Shown here piece by piece: positions 33,607 through 41,969 of a stretch of DNA of 44,150 bases. The position numbers were made by a program, and so were the translations under genes. Each line of letters starts with the position of its first letter. Within the stretch, counting starts at the first letter, position 1. Source of the DNA: an uncultured Calothrix sp. (lineage in GTDB: Bacteria; Cyanobacteriota; Cyanobacteriia; Cyanobacteriales; Nostocaceae); contig CALJJQ010000043.1 of the NCBI GenBank assembly GCA_937973965.1, positions 1 through 44,150 of the forward strand, written 5' to 3'. The notes under the pieces are model-generated. The model was not told where the DNA came from. It searched no databases and saw only the letters and a list, made by a program, of their open reading frames with translations.

Positions 33607-33692
33607 ATATCGATTCTCTTTTACTTTGAAATACTAGAATAATCAACGACTATAGCTCCTGATATGTGGCAACCATTAGCGTAAACGATATT
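33607..33692. repeat. Dispersed intergenic repeat, copy 2
   Basis: Matches 384-491, with near-identity over TATAGCTCCTGATATGT, GGCAACC and ATTAGCGTAAACGA, lacking the 11-bp internal duplication of copy 1. Located about 270 bases upstream of the thioredoxin-like gene. Confidence 0.65.
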
Positions 33693-33699
33693 ACAACCT

Positions 33700-33840
33700 A
33701 GTACCACGCGGTGTAAATATGCCTACCTTTTACCCATGCTCCGTGTGAATGCGGAATCTACGAAGCTTCTACCTCGTGAATGAAGGCAGAAGCCCTCGCT
33801 GACTGAGTGACCACGCAGAGCATAGTCACTAAATAAAAGT
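33700..33840. other. Structured intergenic segment, possible RNA or IS end
   Basis: A GC-richer island with two local hairpins: GCTTCTACCT (33765-33774) against AGGCAGAAGC (33784-33793), nine of ten pairs, and AGTGAC (33806-33811) against GTCACT (33825-33830). No open frame and no T-run. It resembles the hairpin-rich ends of IS200/IS605-type elements, but no transposase or TnpB relic was found, so the identity is open. Confidence 0.4.
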
Positions 33841-33964
33841 TGTAACTAACTTAATACTCGGTTTATTTCCGCCAACCTGTACTAGTCCCAGAAAAACAGC
33901 AGAACCTAATTATGATAAAATTGCTGATAAAGAAATCAAAAATATTACAATTTTTACCCGGCTT

Positions 33965-34291
33965 ATGTCACGGTCTGTAATTAAGTTTTCCAGCGAAGAT
34001 TGTGGAATTTGCCACAAAATGTCCCATTATGATCGCAAGGTGGTCGAGGAATTAGGACTAGAATTTATTGACGTGAAGATGCAAGATACCCAGGTGTATC
34101 GTCAGTATCGTCAAGTTCTATTGGCTCAGTACCCTGATAAAAGTCAAATGGGATGGCCCACCTATATTATTTGCGATCAATCCGATGGAGAGTTTGTGAT
34201 TATTGGTGAAGTGAAGGGTGGACATCCCAAGGGTGAGTTTAGAAGTCGTCTGCAAGAAGTTCTCAATTCAACTGCAAGTGCTGATAATTAG
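33965..34291 (+). CDS. Thioredoxin-like protein
   Basis: 108 residues, no signal peptide. An N-terminal strand VIKFSS is followed by Cys13-Gly-Ile-Cys16 (EDCGICHKM), then LEFIDVKMQD, the cis-Pro region MGWPTYIICD and IIGEVKGG. This is a single thioredoxin fold with an unusual CGIC redox centre rather than CGPC, so it may act as a specialised disulphide reductase. Cytoplasmic. The nearest neighbour is the restriction-modification pair 290 bases downstream, with no sign of co-transcription. Confidence 0.85.
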   Translation: MSRSVIKFSSEDCGICHKMSHYDRKVVEELGLEFIDVKMQDTQVYRQYRQVLLAQYPDKSQMGWPTYIICDQSDGEFVIIGEVKGGHPKGEFRSRLQEVLNSTASADN

Positions 34292-34583
34292 GTTTTCTCA
34301 ATAGGGGGTATAAAAAACCTCAAATCTGTATTGATGGGGAATTATTCTGAATTTATCGGGAGTGCAGTGTGGATGAGAAACGTATTTTATATTACTTTTT
34401 GTTCTGACAGAAAGTATTCCCATGAGACATAATAATCATTAATTTTGAGTAAGGTCTTTAAGAACCCCTTGGAGTCATGTTTTGATGGTGACAGGAAATG
34501 TCATTGCAAATCATGATAAGCTTGACTTTATTCCATTACTTTAAGAGTGCTTTTCGTCTTCGACAATTAGACAGATAAACAAA
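34292..34583. other. Intergenic region before the methyltransferase
   Basis: AT-rich; it should carry the promoter of the restriction-modification operon. TTGACTTTATTCCATTACTT lies near 34520, but no full promoter is convincing. No gene. Confidence 0.35.
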
Positions 34584-36563
34584 ATGCAGCAGTTGTCCCT
34601 TGCTCTTGAACTACCTGACTCCAAGCCGGTCAATCCAAAGTGGTTTCAAAATCTCCTATCATTTCTTGAAGTAAGACAGGAACCAGCTTGGGTTGACCGC
34701 TTTGGTAAATCTCTTCGTCAGAGGTTGCAGGAATGGGGTATCGCTCCAGTTCAAACTCTGAGTTTGTTTTCTGGTGGAGGTGGTTTAGATATTGGGTTTC
34801 ATGATGCTGGTTTTGAGATAATTAAAATGGTTGAACTGGAACCTAAATACGTTCAAACGCTGCAAAAAAATTCTCAACCAGGAAAGTGGCTAGAAGGTTC
34901 TGAAGCGATTTGCGTTGACATTAGAAATTACCTTCCTGATCCAAATCTGAAGGTGGATTTTGTGATCGGAGGTCCACCATGCCAAACTTTTTCTGCTGCT
35001 GGACGTAGAGCTGCTGGAGTAGCTGGAATAACTGACATTAGAGGGACGCTATTTCAAGAATATGTTCGCATTTTAAAGTTACTTCAACCAAAAGGTTTTT
35101 TATTTGAGAATGTATATGGAATTACTGGTGCAAATAAAGGTGAGGCATGGCAAGAAATTCAAGAAGCATTCAAAGAAGTTGGATATAGTATTTACTTCCG
35201 AATTTTAGATGCTGCTGATTACGGTGTTCCTCAACATAGGGAACGCTTATTTGTTGTTGGAGTGAAACAGGGAAAATACTTGTTTCCCCATCCTACTCAT
35301 GGCTTTGATTCCCTTGATCAAAATCCGTACTATTCGGCAGCACAAGCTGTTGAAGGTTCAGATACTTCGGATGTAGAAGCAGGATTAGGTGGACGATTTG
35401 GCCATTTGCTGGACGATATTCCTCCTGGTCTAAACTATAGCTTTTATACGAAAGAAATGGGCTATCCTAGCCCTATTTTTAGTTGGAGATCCAAATTTTC
35501 TGACTTTCTGTATAAAGCAGATCCCGATGTACCGGTACGAACAATCAAGGCTCAAGGTGGGCAATATACTGGCCCTTTTAGTTGGGAAAATCGTAGATTT
35601 TCGATTTCTGAACTAAAGCGATTACAAACCATTCCTGATGCCTATGAACTAGTTGGTAATAGACAAGTTGCTATCGAGCAAATCGGCAATTCGGTTCCTC
35701 CCCAACTAGGTAGAATTTTAGCCCTTAGTATCTTGGATCAGGTCATAGGTGTTGACTTACCTTTTGATCTTGCTTACTTACCTGCATACAAGCAATTAGG
35801 GTTCAGGCAACGTAAGAGACAATTGACAAAAATATACCTACAAAAAGCTGAAACTGCAATCATTGAACTTTCTAAACAAGGAAAAATCAAGGGTGTAGAT
35901 ACTTCTACTTGTGAGGGAAAACAAGAGTTTGTCAGATTTTTATCAATTGATGACTTTTCGTGGACAGAGAAACCAGTTGGTAATAGTATCAAGATTTACC
36001 TCAGTTGTGAATTTGACTCTTCTTCCTGGATAATCAAAGCTAGCACTGAAAGCAATTGGAACGAGCCAGATAAATTTTCCATTGATGTTTATCCATCACA
36101 TGGTTATGATGACTGGGTTTTATCAACAAACTCAGTGAAACTATGTGCTAAACAGTTAGATACACGAGTCTTTACATCACTTTGGAAAGCTTTTGAAGAA
36201 AAATTGAGTGAAGCTACAGGAAAAGCAGACCTAGTTCAACTATCTGGATACTATCAGTACAATGCTCGTATTAGTGGGTTTATGAACTTCTATGGCGAAG
36301 AAAAGATAGATTTATTTTGGCGAGTTGTTCAATGTGTAACTAGATGTATTGCTACTTCTACTCAACTTAAAGTAGAAGAATTTGCAGAGCGTTGGGGTGT
36401 GAATGAAAAATCTGTTGTCTCTTACTTACAATCTTTAAGAACTATTGGCTATGAAGTTAGAAGCCATAATACTAATCCCCAAATTCCTTTAGGAGAGTAT
36501 CTGATTCCTTACGCTTTTCCTACGCTTAATCCCAAGAGTATTCAACTTCGCAAAATTCTATAG
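34584..36563 (+). CDS. DNA (cytosine-5-)-methyltransferase
   Basis: 659 residues. C5-methyltransferase motifs in order: I LSLFSGGGGLDIGF (about 59-72), IV GGPPCQTFS with catalytic Cys133, VI FENVYG (174-179), VIII QHRERLF (217-223), and IX/X late in the core (RRFSISELKRLQTIP and IGNSVPPQLGRILA). The catalytic part ends near residue 385. A further 270 residues have no recognised domain but finish with a winged-helix-like stretch (LKVEEFAERWGVNEKSVVSY). The extension is unusually long for a type II enzyme and may contribute to target recognition. It modifies DNA to protect it from the endonuclease encoded seven bases downstream. Lower GC and no HIP1 site by eye suggest transfer. Confidence 0.93.
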   Translation: MQQLSLALELPDSKPVNPKWFQNLLSFLEVRQEPAWVDRFGKSLRQRLQEWGIAPVQTLSLFSGGGGLDIGFHDAGFEIIKMVELEPKYVQTLQKNSQPGKWLEGSEAICVDIRNYLPDPNLKVDFVIGGPPCQTFSAAGRRAAGVAGITDIRGTLFQEYVRILKLLQPKGFLFENVYGITGANKGEAWQEIQEAFKEVGYSIYFRILDAADYGVPQHRERLFVVGVKQGKYLFPHPTHGFDSLDQNPYYSAAQAVEGSDTSDVEAGLGGRFGHLLDDIPPGLNYSFYTKEMGYPSPIFSWRSKFSDFLYKADPDVPVRTIKAQGGQYTGPFSWENRRFSISELKRLQTIPDAYELVGNRQVAIEQIGNSVPPQLGRILALSILDQVIGVDLPFDLAYLPAYKQLGFRQRKRQLTKIYLQKAETAIIELSKQGKIKGVDTSTCEGKQEFVRFLSIDDFSWTEKPVGNSIKIYLSCEFDSSSWIIKASTESNWNEPDKFSIDVYPSHGYDDWVLSTNSVKLCAKQLDTRVFTSLWKAFEEKLSEATGKADLVQLSGYYQYNARISGFMNFYGEEKIDLFWRVVQCVTRCIATSTQLKVEEFAERWGVNEKSVVSYLQSLRTIGYEVRSHNTNPQIPLGEYLIPYAFPTLNPKSIQLRKIL

Positions 36564-36570
36564 CTGCATT

Positions 36571-37884
36571 ATGAATGAATTACATTTAAAAGTTTATGCA
36601 AATAGAAGCGAATTGATTCTTGCTGACGGAACGGTTCAAACCTTTGATGAAGGAGGTATGAGTCAAGCGGCAAAAGATAGGTATACCAGAATAACAGCAG
36701 AACTTTTTAACGGTTATTTGGAAAGACAAATTTTAGCTTGTAGAGATAAGTCTTCAAATATTGACTTTTCAAATTTGGCTCAAACGCACAGGTTGCTTTT
36801 AGACAGGTTAATTCAGTCAGTAACCAGTGAAATTGGTAGAGCATTAGTTGGGCTTACAATATTACAGTTGTGTGTGAAGTCAATTGAGCCAACGCAGAAT
36901 ATTAGATTACATAAAGGTAGCGCAAGTAAAAGAGATTTTTCTTGGTGTGAAGGAATTTCCATGCGTTCTCTCGACAAGAAGTATATTACACCTGTATTAC
37001 GAAAGTATGAATTGCTTCGACTAAATGCTGACGGTTTTATGATGACTCGAAGTTTAGCGGAAAACTACCCATATTCAACGGTATATAAGGCAAATTTGCG
37101 AGGTGCGCGTTCTGAGTGGGTAAACATTGTTGAGGCTACAGAAAAAAGCGAATTGTCTCCTGATATTGCTTTACGCTACCTTCTTTCACAGTTGTTGAAT
37201 CAAGCAGAAGCTTTCAGAAGACTTGCTTCCCAGATACTCGAAGAGCTTAATATATTTTTGGAAGCAACAGTTATCAATCAAGAAATTGCATTAAACTTCG
37301 TTCTCCGTCATATAAACCAATCTGATTATGCTGCTCGCTTAATGGAAATTGCTATACATAGCTTAATGCAAGCAATGCAAGACTACCAAGTTTTTCCAAA
37401 TGCTAGTTTGAAACCGCTTTTACAAATGCGTTCAGCCAACAAAAAGCATGGAAATATTGGCGATGTTGAACTTGTAGAGGATGGACAAATTGTAGAAGCC
37501 TGGGATGCTAAATATGGCAAGTCATATTTGAGAGATGAAATTGAGGTATTATCAGAAAAGTTGGAGTTACATCCTGCCATTCGGCGAGCAGGATTCGTCA
37601 CCAGCCTGAAACCAGAAAGACTTGATGAGTTAGAGCCCAGACGCGAAGAGATTGAGGAAATTTATGGAATATCTGTAGAAATCTTGACTTTTGCTGAGTG
37701 GGTTGCTGAACAGTTTGAACGTGCATCCACAGAAGGAACTGCTTCAGAAGAGGAATTAGCTGTAGCTTGGATTACAGCTTATACAGAGTCTTTGGCACAG
37801 GTACGTAGAGATATAGCTCCTATAGATGAGCCTTGTTATCAATGGTTGCTAACACTGCTTGGCATTTTGGCGGAAAATTTGTGA
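36571..37884 (+). CDS. Putative type II restriction endonuclease
   Basis: 437 residues, soluble. It is encoded seven bases after the C5-methyltransferase stop, the usual arrangement of a restriction-modification pair. A nuclease-like site is visible: Asp298 in NIGDVELVEDG and Asp312-Ala-Lys314 in EAWDAKYGKS, i.e. D-(13)-DxK, a PD-(D/E)XK variant. Upstream is a helical region with ARSEWVNIVEATEKSELSPD; downstream are helices (LERLDELEPRREEIEEIYG pattern) and VEILTFAEWVAEQFERAS. I do not recognise a named enzyme, and the recognition site cannot be read from the sequence. Its identity rests on context and the motif. Confidence 0.75.
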   Translation: MNELHLKVYANRSELILADGTVQTFDEGGMSQAAKDRYTRITAELFNGYLERQILACRDKSSNIDFSNLAQTHRLLLDRLIQSVTSEIGRALVGLTILQLCVKSIEPTQNIRLHKGSASKRDFSWCEGISMRSLDKKYITPVLRKYELLRLNADGFMMTRSLAENYPYSTVYKANLRGARSEWVNIVEATEKSELSPDIALRYLLSQLLNQAEAFRRLASQILEELNIFLEATVINQEIALNFVLRHINQSDYAARLMEIAIHSLMQAMQDYQVFPNASLKPLLQMRSANKKHGNIGDVELVEDGQIVEAWDAKYGKSYLRDEIEVLSEKLELHPAIRRAGFVTSLKPERLDELEPRREEIEEIYGISVEILTFAEWVAEQFERASTEGTASEEELAVAWITAYTESLAQVRRDIAPIDEPCYQWLLTLLGILAENL

Positions 37885-38085
37885 CATGTTGATCATGCTT
37901 TTGATTCAAAGGGGTCATACTAAGAAAAAATCCCTACTTCCTGACTTGAAAGTGTAGACGCTACGTGTTCTTCCGGAAGGGTGTAGGGAGTAGTGAGTAG
38001 GTAAAAGCACTTTCATCTCAAAGAGAAACTGTGCTACGCACATCTACGGCTCTGGTGTACGCAGTACATGTAGGCTACTCCCTAC
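37885..38085. repeat. Repeat-rich gap after the restriction gene
   Basis: Contains heptamers (GTAGGGAGTAGTGAGTAGG at 37980 onward, CTACTCCCTACTTACTG at 38074) and dyad-forming GTAGAC/GCTACG-type debris (GTGTAGACGCTACGTG, TGTGCTACGCACATCTACGG). No gene. Confidence 0.6.
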
Positions 38086-39231
38086 TTACTGTGTTTCTAA
38101 AATTCGATACAGTGTGTCCCGTTGTCGGTAGGGTCGATTCAGGGAAATAATGGCTTGCTGTAACTGGGTTGGGGTCATGCAGGTTCCGCCGATTGCTCCT
38201 GCCATTGTGGTAATATGTTCTTCCATTAGGGTTCCACCAATGTCGTTACATCCCCAGGTGAGTGCTGTTGTTGCTCCTGCTAAACCGAGTTTCACCCAAC
38301 TGGGTTGGTGATTGGGGATATAGTTTCCTAGGTAAATACGAGCAACCGCAGTCAGGAGTAGGGTGTCTGCGAGTACGGGTTGGTCGCGTCCGACACGGTG
38401 ACGCAGGGGTTTGGGGGCTTCTTGTCCGACGAAGGGAAGGATGATAAATTCAGTGATGCGGGCTGGATAGTTGTTGGCGATCGCAGTTTGTTGTAATCTG
38501 CGTAGTTGTTCGAGATGCCATACCTGTTGACTGGGGGTTTCGATGTGTCCGGAAAGGATGGTGCTGGTGGTGGGAATGCCGAGTTGGTGGGCTGTGGTGA
38601 TGATTTCTATCCAGGTTTGACTGTTGATTTTTTCGGGACAGAGGATTTTGCGGACGTTATCGTCGAGGATTTCGGCTGCGGTTCCGGGGATGGAATCTAC
38701 TCCGGCTTCTCGCAATGCTACCATGACTTGGGTATAGCTGAGTTGGTCTGAGCGGGCAATAAATTGGATTTCTTGGGGGGAAAAGGCGTGGAGGTGGAGG
38801 TTAGGATAGGAGGATTTGATGGTGTGGATTAGTTGGAGGTAGTAGGGTAAGGATTTGCCGTTGATTTTGGCGTTGGGATTGAGTCCTCCCTGCATACAGA
38901 TTTCCGTTGCACCTTTGGCTACTGCATCTTCAACTTTGGCGCTGATGGTTTGCCAATCTAACCAGTATGCACCTGGTTGATTGGGGTCGCGACGGAAGGC
39001 ACAGAAACTACAGTGTTGTTCGCAGATGTTGGTGTAGTTGATGTTGCGATTGATGACGTAGGTGACGGTTTCACCGGCTTGTTGTTGACGTAGATAATTA
39101 GCGGTGCTGCGAATTGCGGCGATTGTGTCAGCATCTGTTTGGGTTAATAATGCGATCGCATCTTCTGTGGTAATATCGTCTCCGGCTTTTGCTGCTGCTA
39201 ATATTTCACCTATCGTCGCTGTTTTGGTCAC
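38086..39231 (-). CDS. cofH: FO synthase subunit 2 (CofH)
   Basis: 381 residues. Radical SAM enzyme that with CofG makes the 7,8-didemethyl-8-hydroxy-5-deazariboflavin (FO) chromophore, used in cyanobacteria mainly by photolyases. The iron-sulphur motif Cys70-x3-Cys74-x2-Cys77 ([14 protein letters not shown]) is preceded by [46 protein letters not shown] and [15 protein letters not shown] follow, all typical of CofH. Cytoplasmic. cofG is not in the window. It converges with the restriction-modification genes. Confidence 0.95.
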   Translation of the reverse strand: MTKTATIGEILAAAKAGDDITTEDAIALLTQTDADTIAAIRSTANYLRQQQAGETVTYVINRNINYTNICEQHCSFCAFRRDPNQPGAYWLDWQTISAKVEDAVAKGATEICMQGGLNPNAKINGKSLPYYLQLIHTIKSSYPNLHLHAFSPQEIQFIARSDQLSYTQVMVALREAGVDSIPGTAAEILDDNVRKILCPEKINSQTWIEIITTAHQLGIPTTSTILSGHIETPSQQVWHLEQLRRLQQTAIANNYPARITEFIILPFVGQEAPKPLRHRVGRDQPVLADTLLLTAVARIYLGNYIPNHQPSWVKLGLAGATTALTWGCNDIGGTLMEEHITTMAGAIGGTCMTPTQLQQAIISLNRPYRQRDTLYRILETQ

Positions 39232-39679
39232 GGCTTTCCCATACTATCGCTTCTATCCCTAAATCATACAATGAATGTCGTTACAATTTTGGCAACACTT
39301 CATGATTTGCAAGGTATATCTGCTTAATTAGTTTAAAGAGTGAGCGGGTTGGATTGGAAATAATTATGGGTGATGACTATTTGAAAAGGAGAATTACCGT
39401 TAGAATTGGCATTTGTATTTGTGCTGTTGCGGAGTCTAGATATCCTGAATTTATCTCGAATCTCTCAAACTTTCAGGGAGAAGGGAAGAGGGAGTAGGGA
39501 GTAGTAGGAAAATCAACCCATTACTCAACGCTCATTCCTCAATCCTGAGTGAAAAGTGCAGGATATTAATATTTGTTGAACATAATGTAGTAATCCTACC
39601 CCTAAAGGTGGATTTTTGCTGATTCAGCAAATCCTTTTAGCTTGGAAAGCTGCAATACTATCAATACGATAATTTCCTG
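39232..39679. other. Intergenic region with MITE copy C
   Basis: About 450 bases between divergent genes. It contains MITE copy C (39458-39562) and a hairpin at 39610-39634 (GGATTT...TGCTGA against TTCAGCAAATCC, then TTTT), a terminator-like structure about 45 bases before the glycosyltransferase ATG. Nothing else seen. Confidence 0.5.
39458..39562. mobile_element. TTTCTCACA-type MITE, copy C
   Basis: Degenerate ends (GAATCTCTCAAAC left, GAGTGAAAAGTGCAGG right) around a well-kept body: CTTTCAGGGAG, GGGAGTAGGGAGTAGTAGG, AAAATCAACCCATTACTCAA, CGCTCATTCCTCA. Oriented as copies D and E. Confidence 0.65.
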
Positions 39680-40951
39680 ATGGACTCCCATCCTACCTCA
39701 ACCAAACTACGACCAAAGTTCAGAAAGTTGCCCATGAGTATCATTGAACCACAACCTCTTGTAAATCCACCCACTGGTCCTTTATTTGTATCCCCTGTTT
39801 CTCATTTTTCTCCTTGCCGTTTTTCCCTAGTAATTCCTACCTATAATGAGCGTCGCAACATTAGTAAAATCGTGGAGGTATTGACACGAATTTTAGATAA
39901 ATCTTTACCTGGTGATTATGAATTAATTGTGGTCGATGATGATAGTCCGGATGGGACTTGGGAAGTTGCTGCGGCTTTGATACCTAATTATCCCCAATTA
40001 CGGGTGATGCGACGATGGCAGGAACGGGGTTTATCTTCAGCTGTCGTTAGGGGTTGGCAAGTTGCGGGTGGTGATTTTTTGGGGGTAATTGATGGGGATT
40101 TGCAGCATCCTCCAGAAATATTACTACAGTTATTGCGGGCTGTGGAAGAAGGGGCGGATTTAGCGGTTGCTAGTCGTCATATCGATGGTGGTGGTGTCAG
40201 TCGTTGGAGCTTTATCCGTCGGTTTTTGTCGCGAGGAGCGCAGTTACTGGGTTTGGTGATGTTACCGGGGGTGCTGGGACGAGTTTCCGACCCCATGAGT
40301 GGATATTTTGTGGTTTCCCGGTATGCGATCGCTGGAACTACGATGCATCCGGTTGGCTATAAAATTCTGCTGGAAGTTCTGGGGAGGGGGAAAATCAGGG
40401 AAATAGCGGAGGTTGGTTATGTGTTTTGCGAACGGTGTGAGGGTGAAAGTAAGGTGACATGGAGGCATTATTTGGATTATCTGCGCCATCTCTGGCGTTT
40501 ACGTAATTCTACTGAAGGAAAGTGGGAATGGTTGGATAAATTTAATTTTCCTTGGCAGAGGTTTTTCCGCTTCGGGGTGGTGGGTTTTAGCGGTGTCTTT
40601 GTTGATTTAGCTGTGTTTCACTTCCTACGGCGAGAGTTGGAGTTAGGATTAACCCGCAGTACTATTTTATCGGCAGAAGTGGCGATTATTAATAATTTTT
40701 TGTGGAATGATATCTGGACTTTTGGTGATGTATCTCGCTATCAACGGGGGAAAAGACAGCGTTTAAGGCGATTTTTGAAGTTTAATTTGGTTTGTTTAGG
40801 GGGAGTGGTTTTACAAGCTTTGTTGGTGTTTGCATTTGATAAATTGGGTTTAAATGACTATCTGGCAAAATTATTGGCGATCGCAGTTGTGACGCTGTGG
40901 AATTTCTGGATCAATCTCAAGTTAAGTTGGCGAGTTACCGATGTAAAGTAG
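39680..40951 (+). CDS. GT2 glycosyltransferase-GtrA fusion protein
   Basis: 423 residues. Residues about 47-285 are a dolichyl/polyprenyl-phosphate mannose synthase-like GT2 domain (SLVIPTYNERRNI, VVDDDSPDGTWE, GVIDGDLQHPPE with the DGD metal site at 138-140, VGYKILLEVLGRG). Residues about 290-420 are a GtrA-type domain with four membrane helices (FRFGVVGFSGVFVDLAVFHF, IINNFLWNDIWTF, FLKFNLVCLGGVVLQALLVF, VVTLWNFWINLKL). It would charge a polyprenyl phosphate with a sugar and help flip it across the inner membrane. The GT39-like enzyme one gene downstream is a plausible user of that sugar. ATG 39680 is used; a later ATG at 39734 is also possible. Confidence 0.93.
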   Translation: MDSHPTSTKLRPKFRKLPMSIIEPQPLVNPPTGPLFVSPVSHFSPCRFSLVIPTYNERRNISKIVEVLTRILDKSLPGDYELIVVDDDSPDGTWEVAAALIPNYPQLRVMRRWQERGLSSAVVRGWQVAGGDFLGVIDGDLQHPPEILLQLLRAVEEGADLAVASRHIDGGGVSRWSFIRRFLSRGAQLLGLVMLPGVLGRVSDPMSGYFVVSRYAIAGTTMHPVGYKILLEVLGRGKIREIAEVGYVFCERCEGESKVTWRHYLDYLRHLWRLRNSTEGKWEWLDKFNFPWQRFFRFGVVGFSGVFVDLAVFHFLRRELELGLTRSTILSAEVAIINNFLWNDIWTFGDVSRYQRGKRQRLRRFLKFNLVCLGGVVLQALLVFAFDKLGLNDYLAKLLAIAVVTLWNFWINLKLSWRVTDVK

Positions 40952-40991
40952 GAATAGGGAAGGAAACGGATATGGGTCAAAGGTGATGATT

Positions 40992-41540
40992 ATGGCTGTG
41001 GTAACTGCCAAATGGACGATTGATGAATATCACCGTATGGTAGATGCTGGGATATTATGCGATCGCCGTGTTGAATTGTTAAAAGGGGAAATCGTTGAAA
41101 TGTCACCGGAAGGGGAAGTTCATGCCTATGCGAATGATGAAGCGGGTGAGTATTTAGCACAGTTGTTAGGTATGCGTGCGAAAATTCGTCAAGGGAAACC
41201 GATTACCTTACCTAATGATTCGGAACCGGAACCAGATATTGCAGTTGTCCAACGCTTAGGACAGGAATATCGTCAACATCACCCCTATCCGGAAAATATT
41301 TTTTGGCTGATTGAGTATGCAAATTCGAGTTTGGAAAAGGATTTAGATGTAAAAAGCAAAATCTATGGGGAAGTGGGAATCCCTGAATATTGGGTTGTTA
41401 ACCTCAAAAAGGGACATTTAGTTGTGTTTAGAGACCCTGTAGATGGGGAATACGCAACTAAATTTACCTTGACTGGGGGAGTGATTCAACCTGTTGCATT
41501 TCCCGATTTAGATATTTCTGTTGAATCTATTATCAATTAA
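40992..41540 (+). CDS. Uma2 family endonuclease-like protein
   Basis: 182 residues from ATG 40992, with AGGTG six bases upstream; earlier GTG/ATG codons lie within that site. Typical Uma2 blocks: WTIDEYHRMVDAGILCDRRV, ELLKGEIVEMSPEG, ITLPNDSEPEPDIAVVQ, FWLIEYANSSLEKDLDVKSK, YGEVGIPEYWVVNL. These give the PD-(D/E)XK residues (Asp in EPDIAVV, Glu and Lys in IEYANSS-DLDVKSK). The family is greatly expanded in cyanobacteria and its biological role is unclear. It lies 40 bases after the GT2-GtrA gene. Confidence 0.93.
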   Translation: MAVVTAKWTIDEYHRMVDAGILCDRRVELLKGEIVEMSPEGEVHAYANDEAGEYLAQLLGMRAKIRQGKPITLPNDSEPEPDIAVVQRLGQEYRQHHPYPENIFWLIEYANSSLEKDLDVKSKIYGEVGIPEYWVVNLKKGHLVVFRDPVDGEYATKFTLTGGVIQPVAFPDLDISVESIIN

Positions 41541-41607
41541 TGGTTAAACTATAAAAATAATAAATAATTAGGTGAATGGGAAAAATTGTGAATAGGATAA
41601 TGGTTGT

Positions 41608-41635
41608 GTAGAGACGCGATATATCGCGTCTCTAC
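41608..41635. repeat. 28-bp perfect palindrome
   Basis: GTAGAGACGCGATA followed by its exact reverse complement. The longest member of the AGACGCGATATATCGCGTCT family in the window; its GTAGAG/CTCTAC arms extend the 20-bp core. Confidence 0.85.
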
Positions 41636-41828
41636 ATATATATATCGCGTATATGATTCTGGATGTGTTGCAAATATTTTTTGAATTGGTATAACCATAT
41701 CTGGATTTGATATTTCAGTCGCTAGACAAAATTGATTACACCAGATTTAAACTGGAAATCCGTATCTATATCTAACTCAGTCCAGAAACTATTATGTAAT
41801 TATTTATGTCCAAGTACTTAATTGATCA

Positions 41829-41905
41829 GCTGTTGCACAATCAAGTTGTATAATCACAACTTTGAATGAATGACTGTCAACTGTTAACCGTCAACAGCAG
41901 ATTAA
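41829..41905. repeat. Inverted repeat flanking GT39 gene, left arm
   Basis: The last 32 bases (41874-41905; CTGTCAACTGTTAACCGTC then AACAGCAGATTAA) match the reverse complement of 43734-43765 at 29 of 32 positions. Weaker similarity (AGCTGTTG, ACTTTGAATG) extends the arm leftward. Confidence 0.65.
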
Positions 41906-41969
41906 GTATTTATGTGATTTGTGTAAGTTTTAGCTTACCTACTTACAACAGTTTGCAATTGGTCAAAGG

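Larger units (their letters stand above)
33449..33964. other. Intergenic region with repeat and structured segment
   Basis: About 515 bases. It holds copy 2 of the dispersed repeat (33607-33692) followed by an unusually structured, GC-richer stretch (33700-33840). A further short hairpin (GAAATTCTCACAG) lies near 33560. No open frame. Confidence 0.5.
41541..41969. other. Intergenic region with palindrome and inverted repeat
   Basis: 430 bases. It holds the longest palindrome of the window (41608-41635) followed by an (AT)n run with CGCG, and the left arm of an inverted repeat (41829-41905) that flanks the next gene. GAATTGGTATAA at about 41682 resembles a common cyanobacterial MITE end, also seen inverted at 8762. 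No gene. Confidence 0.5.
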
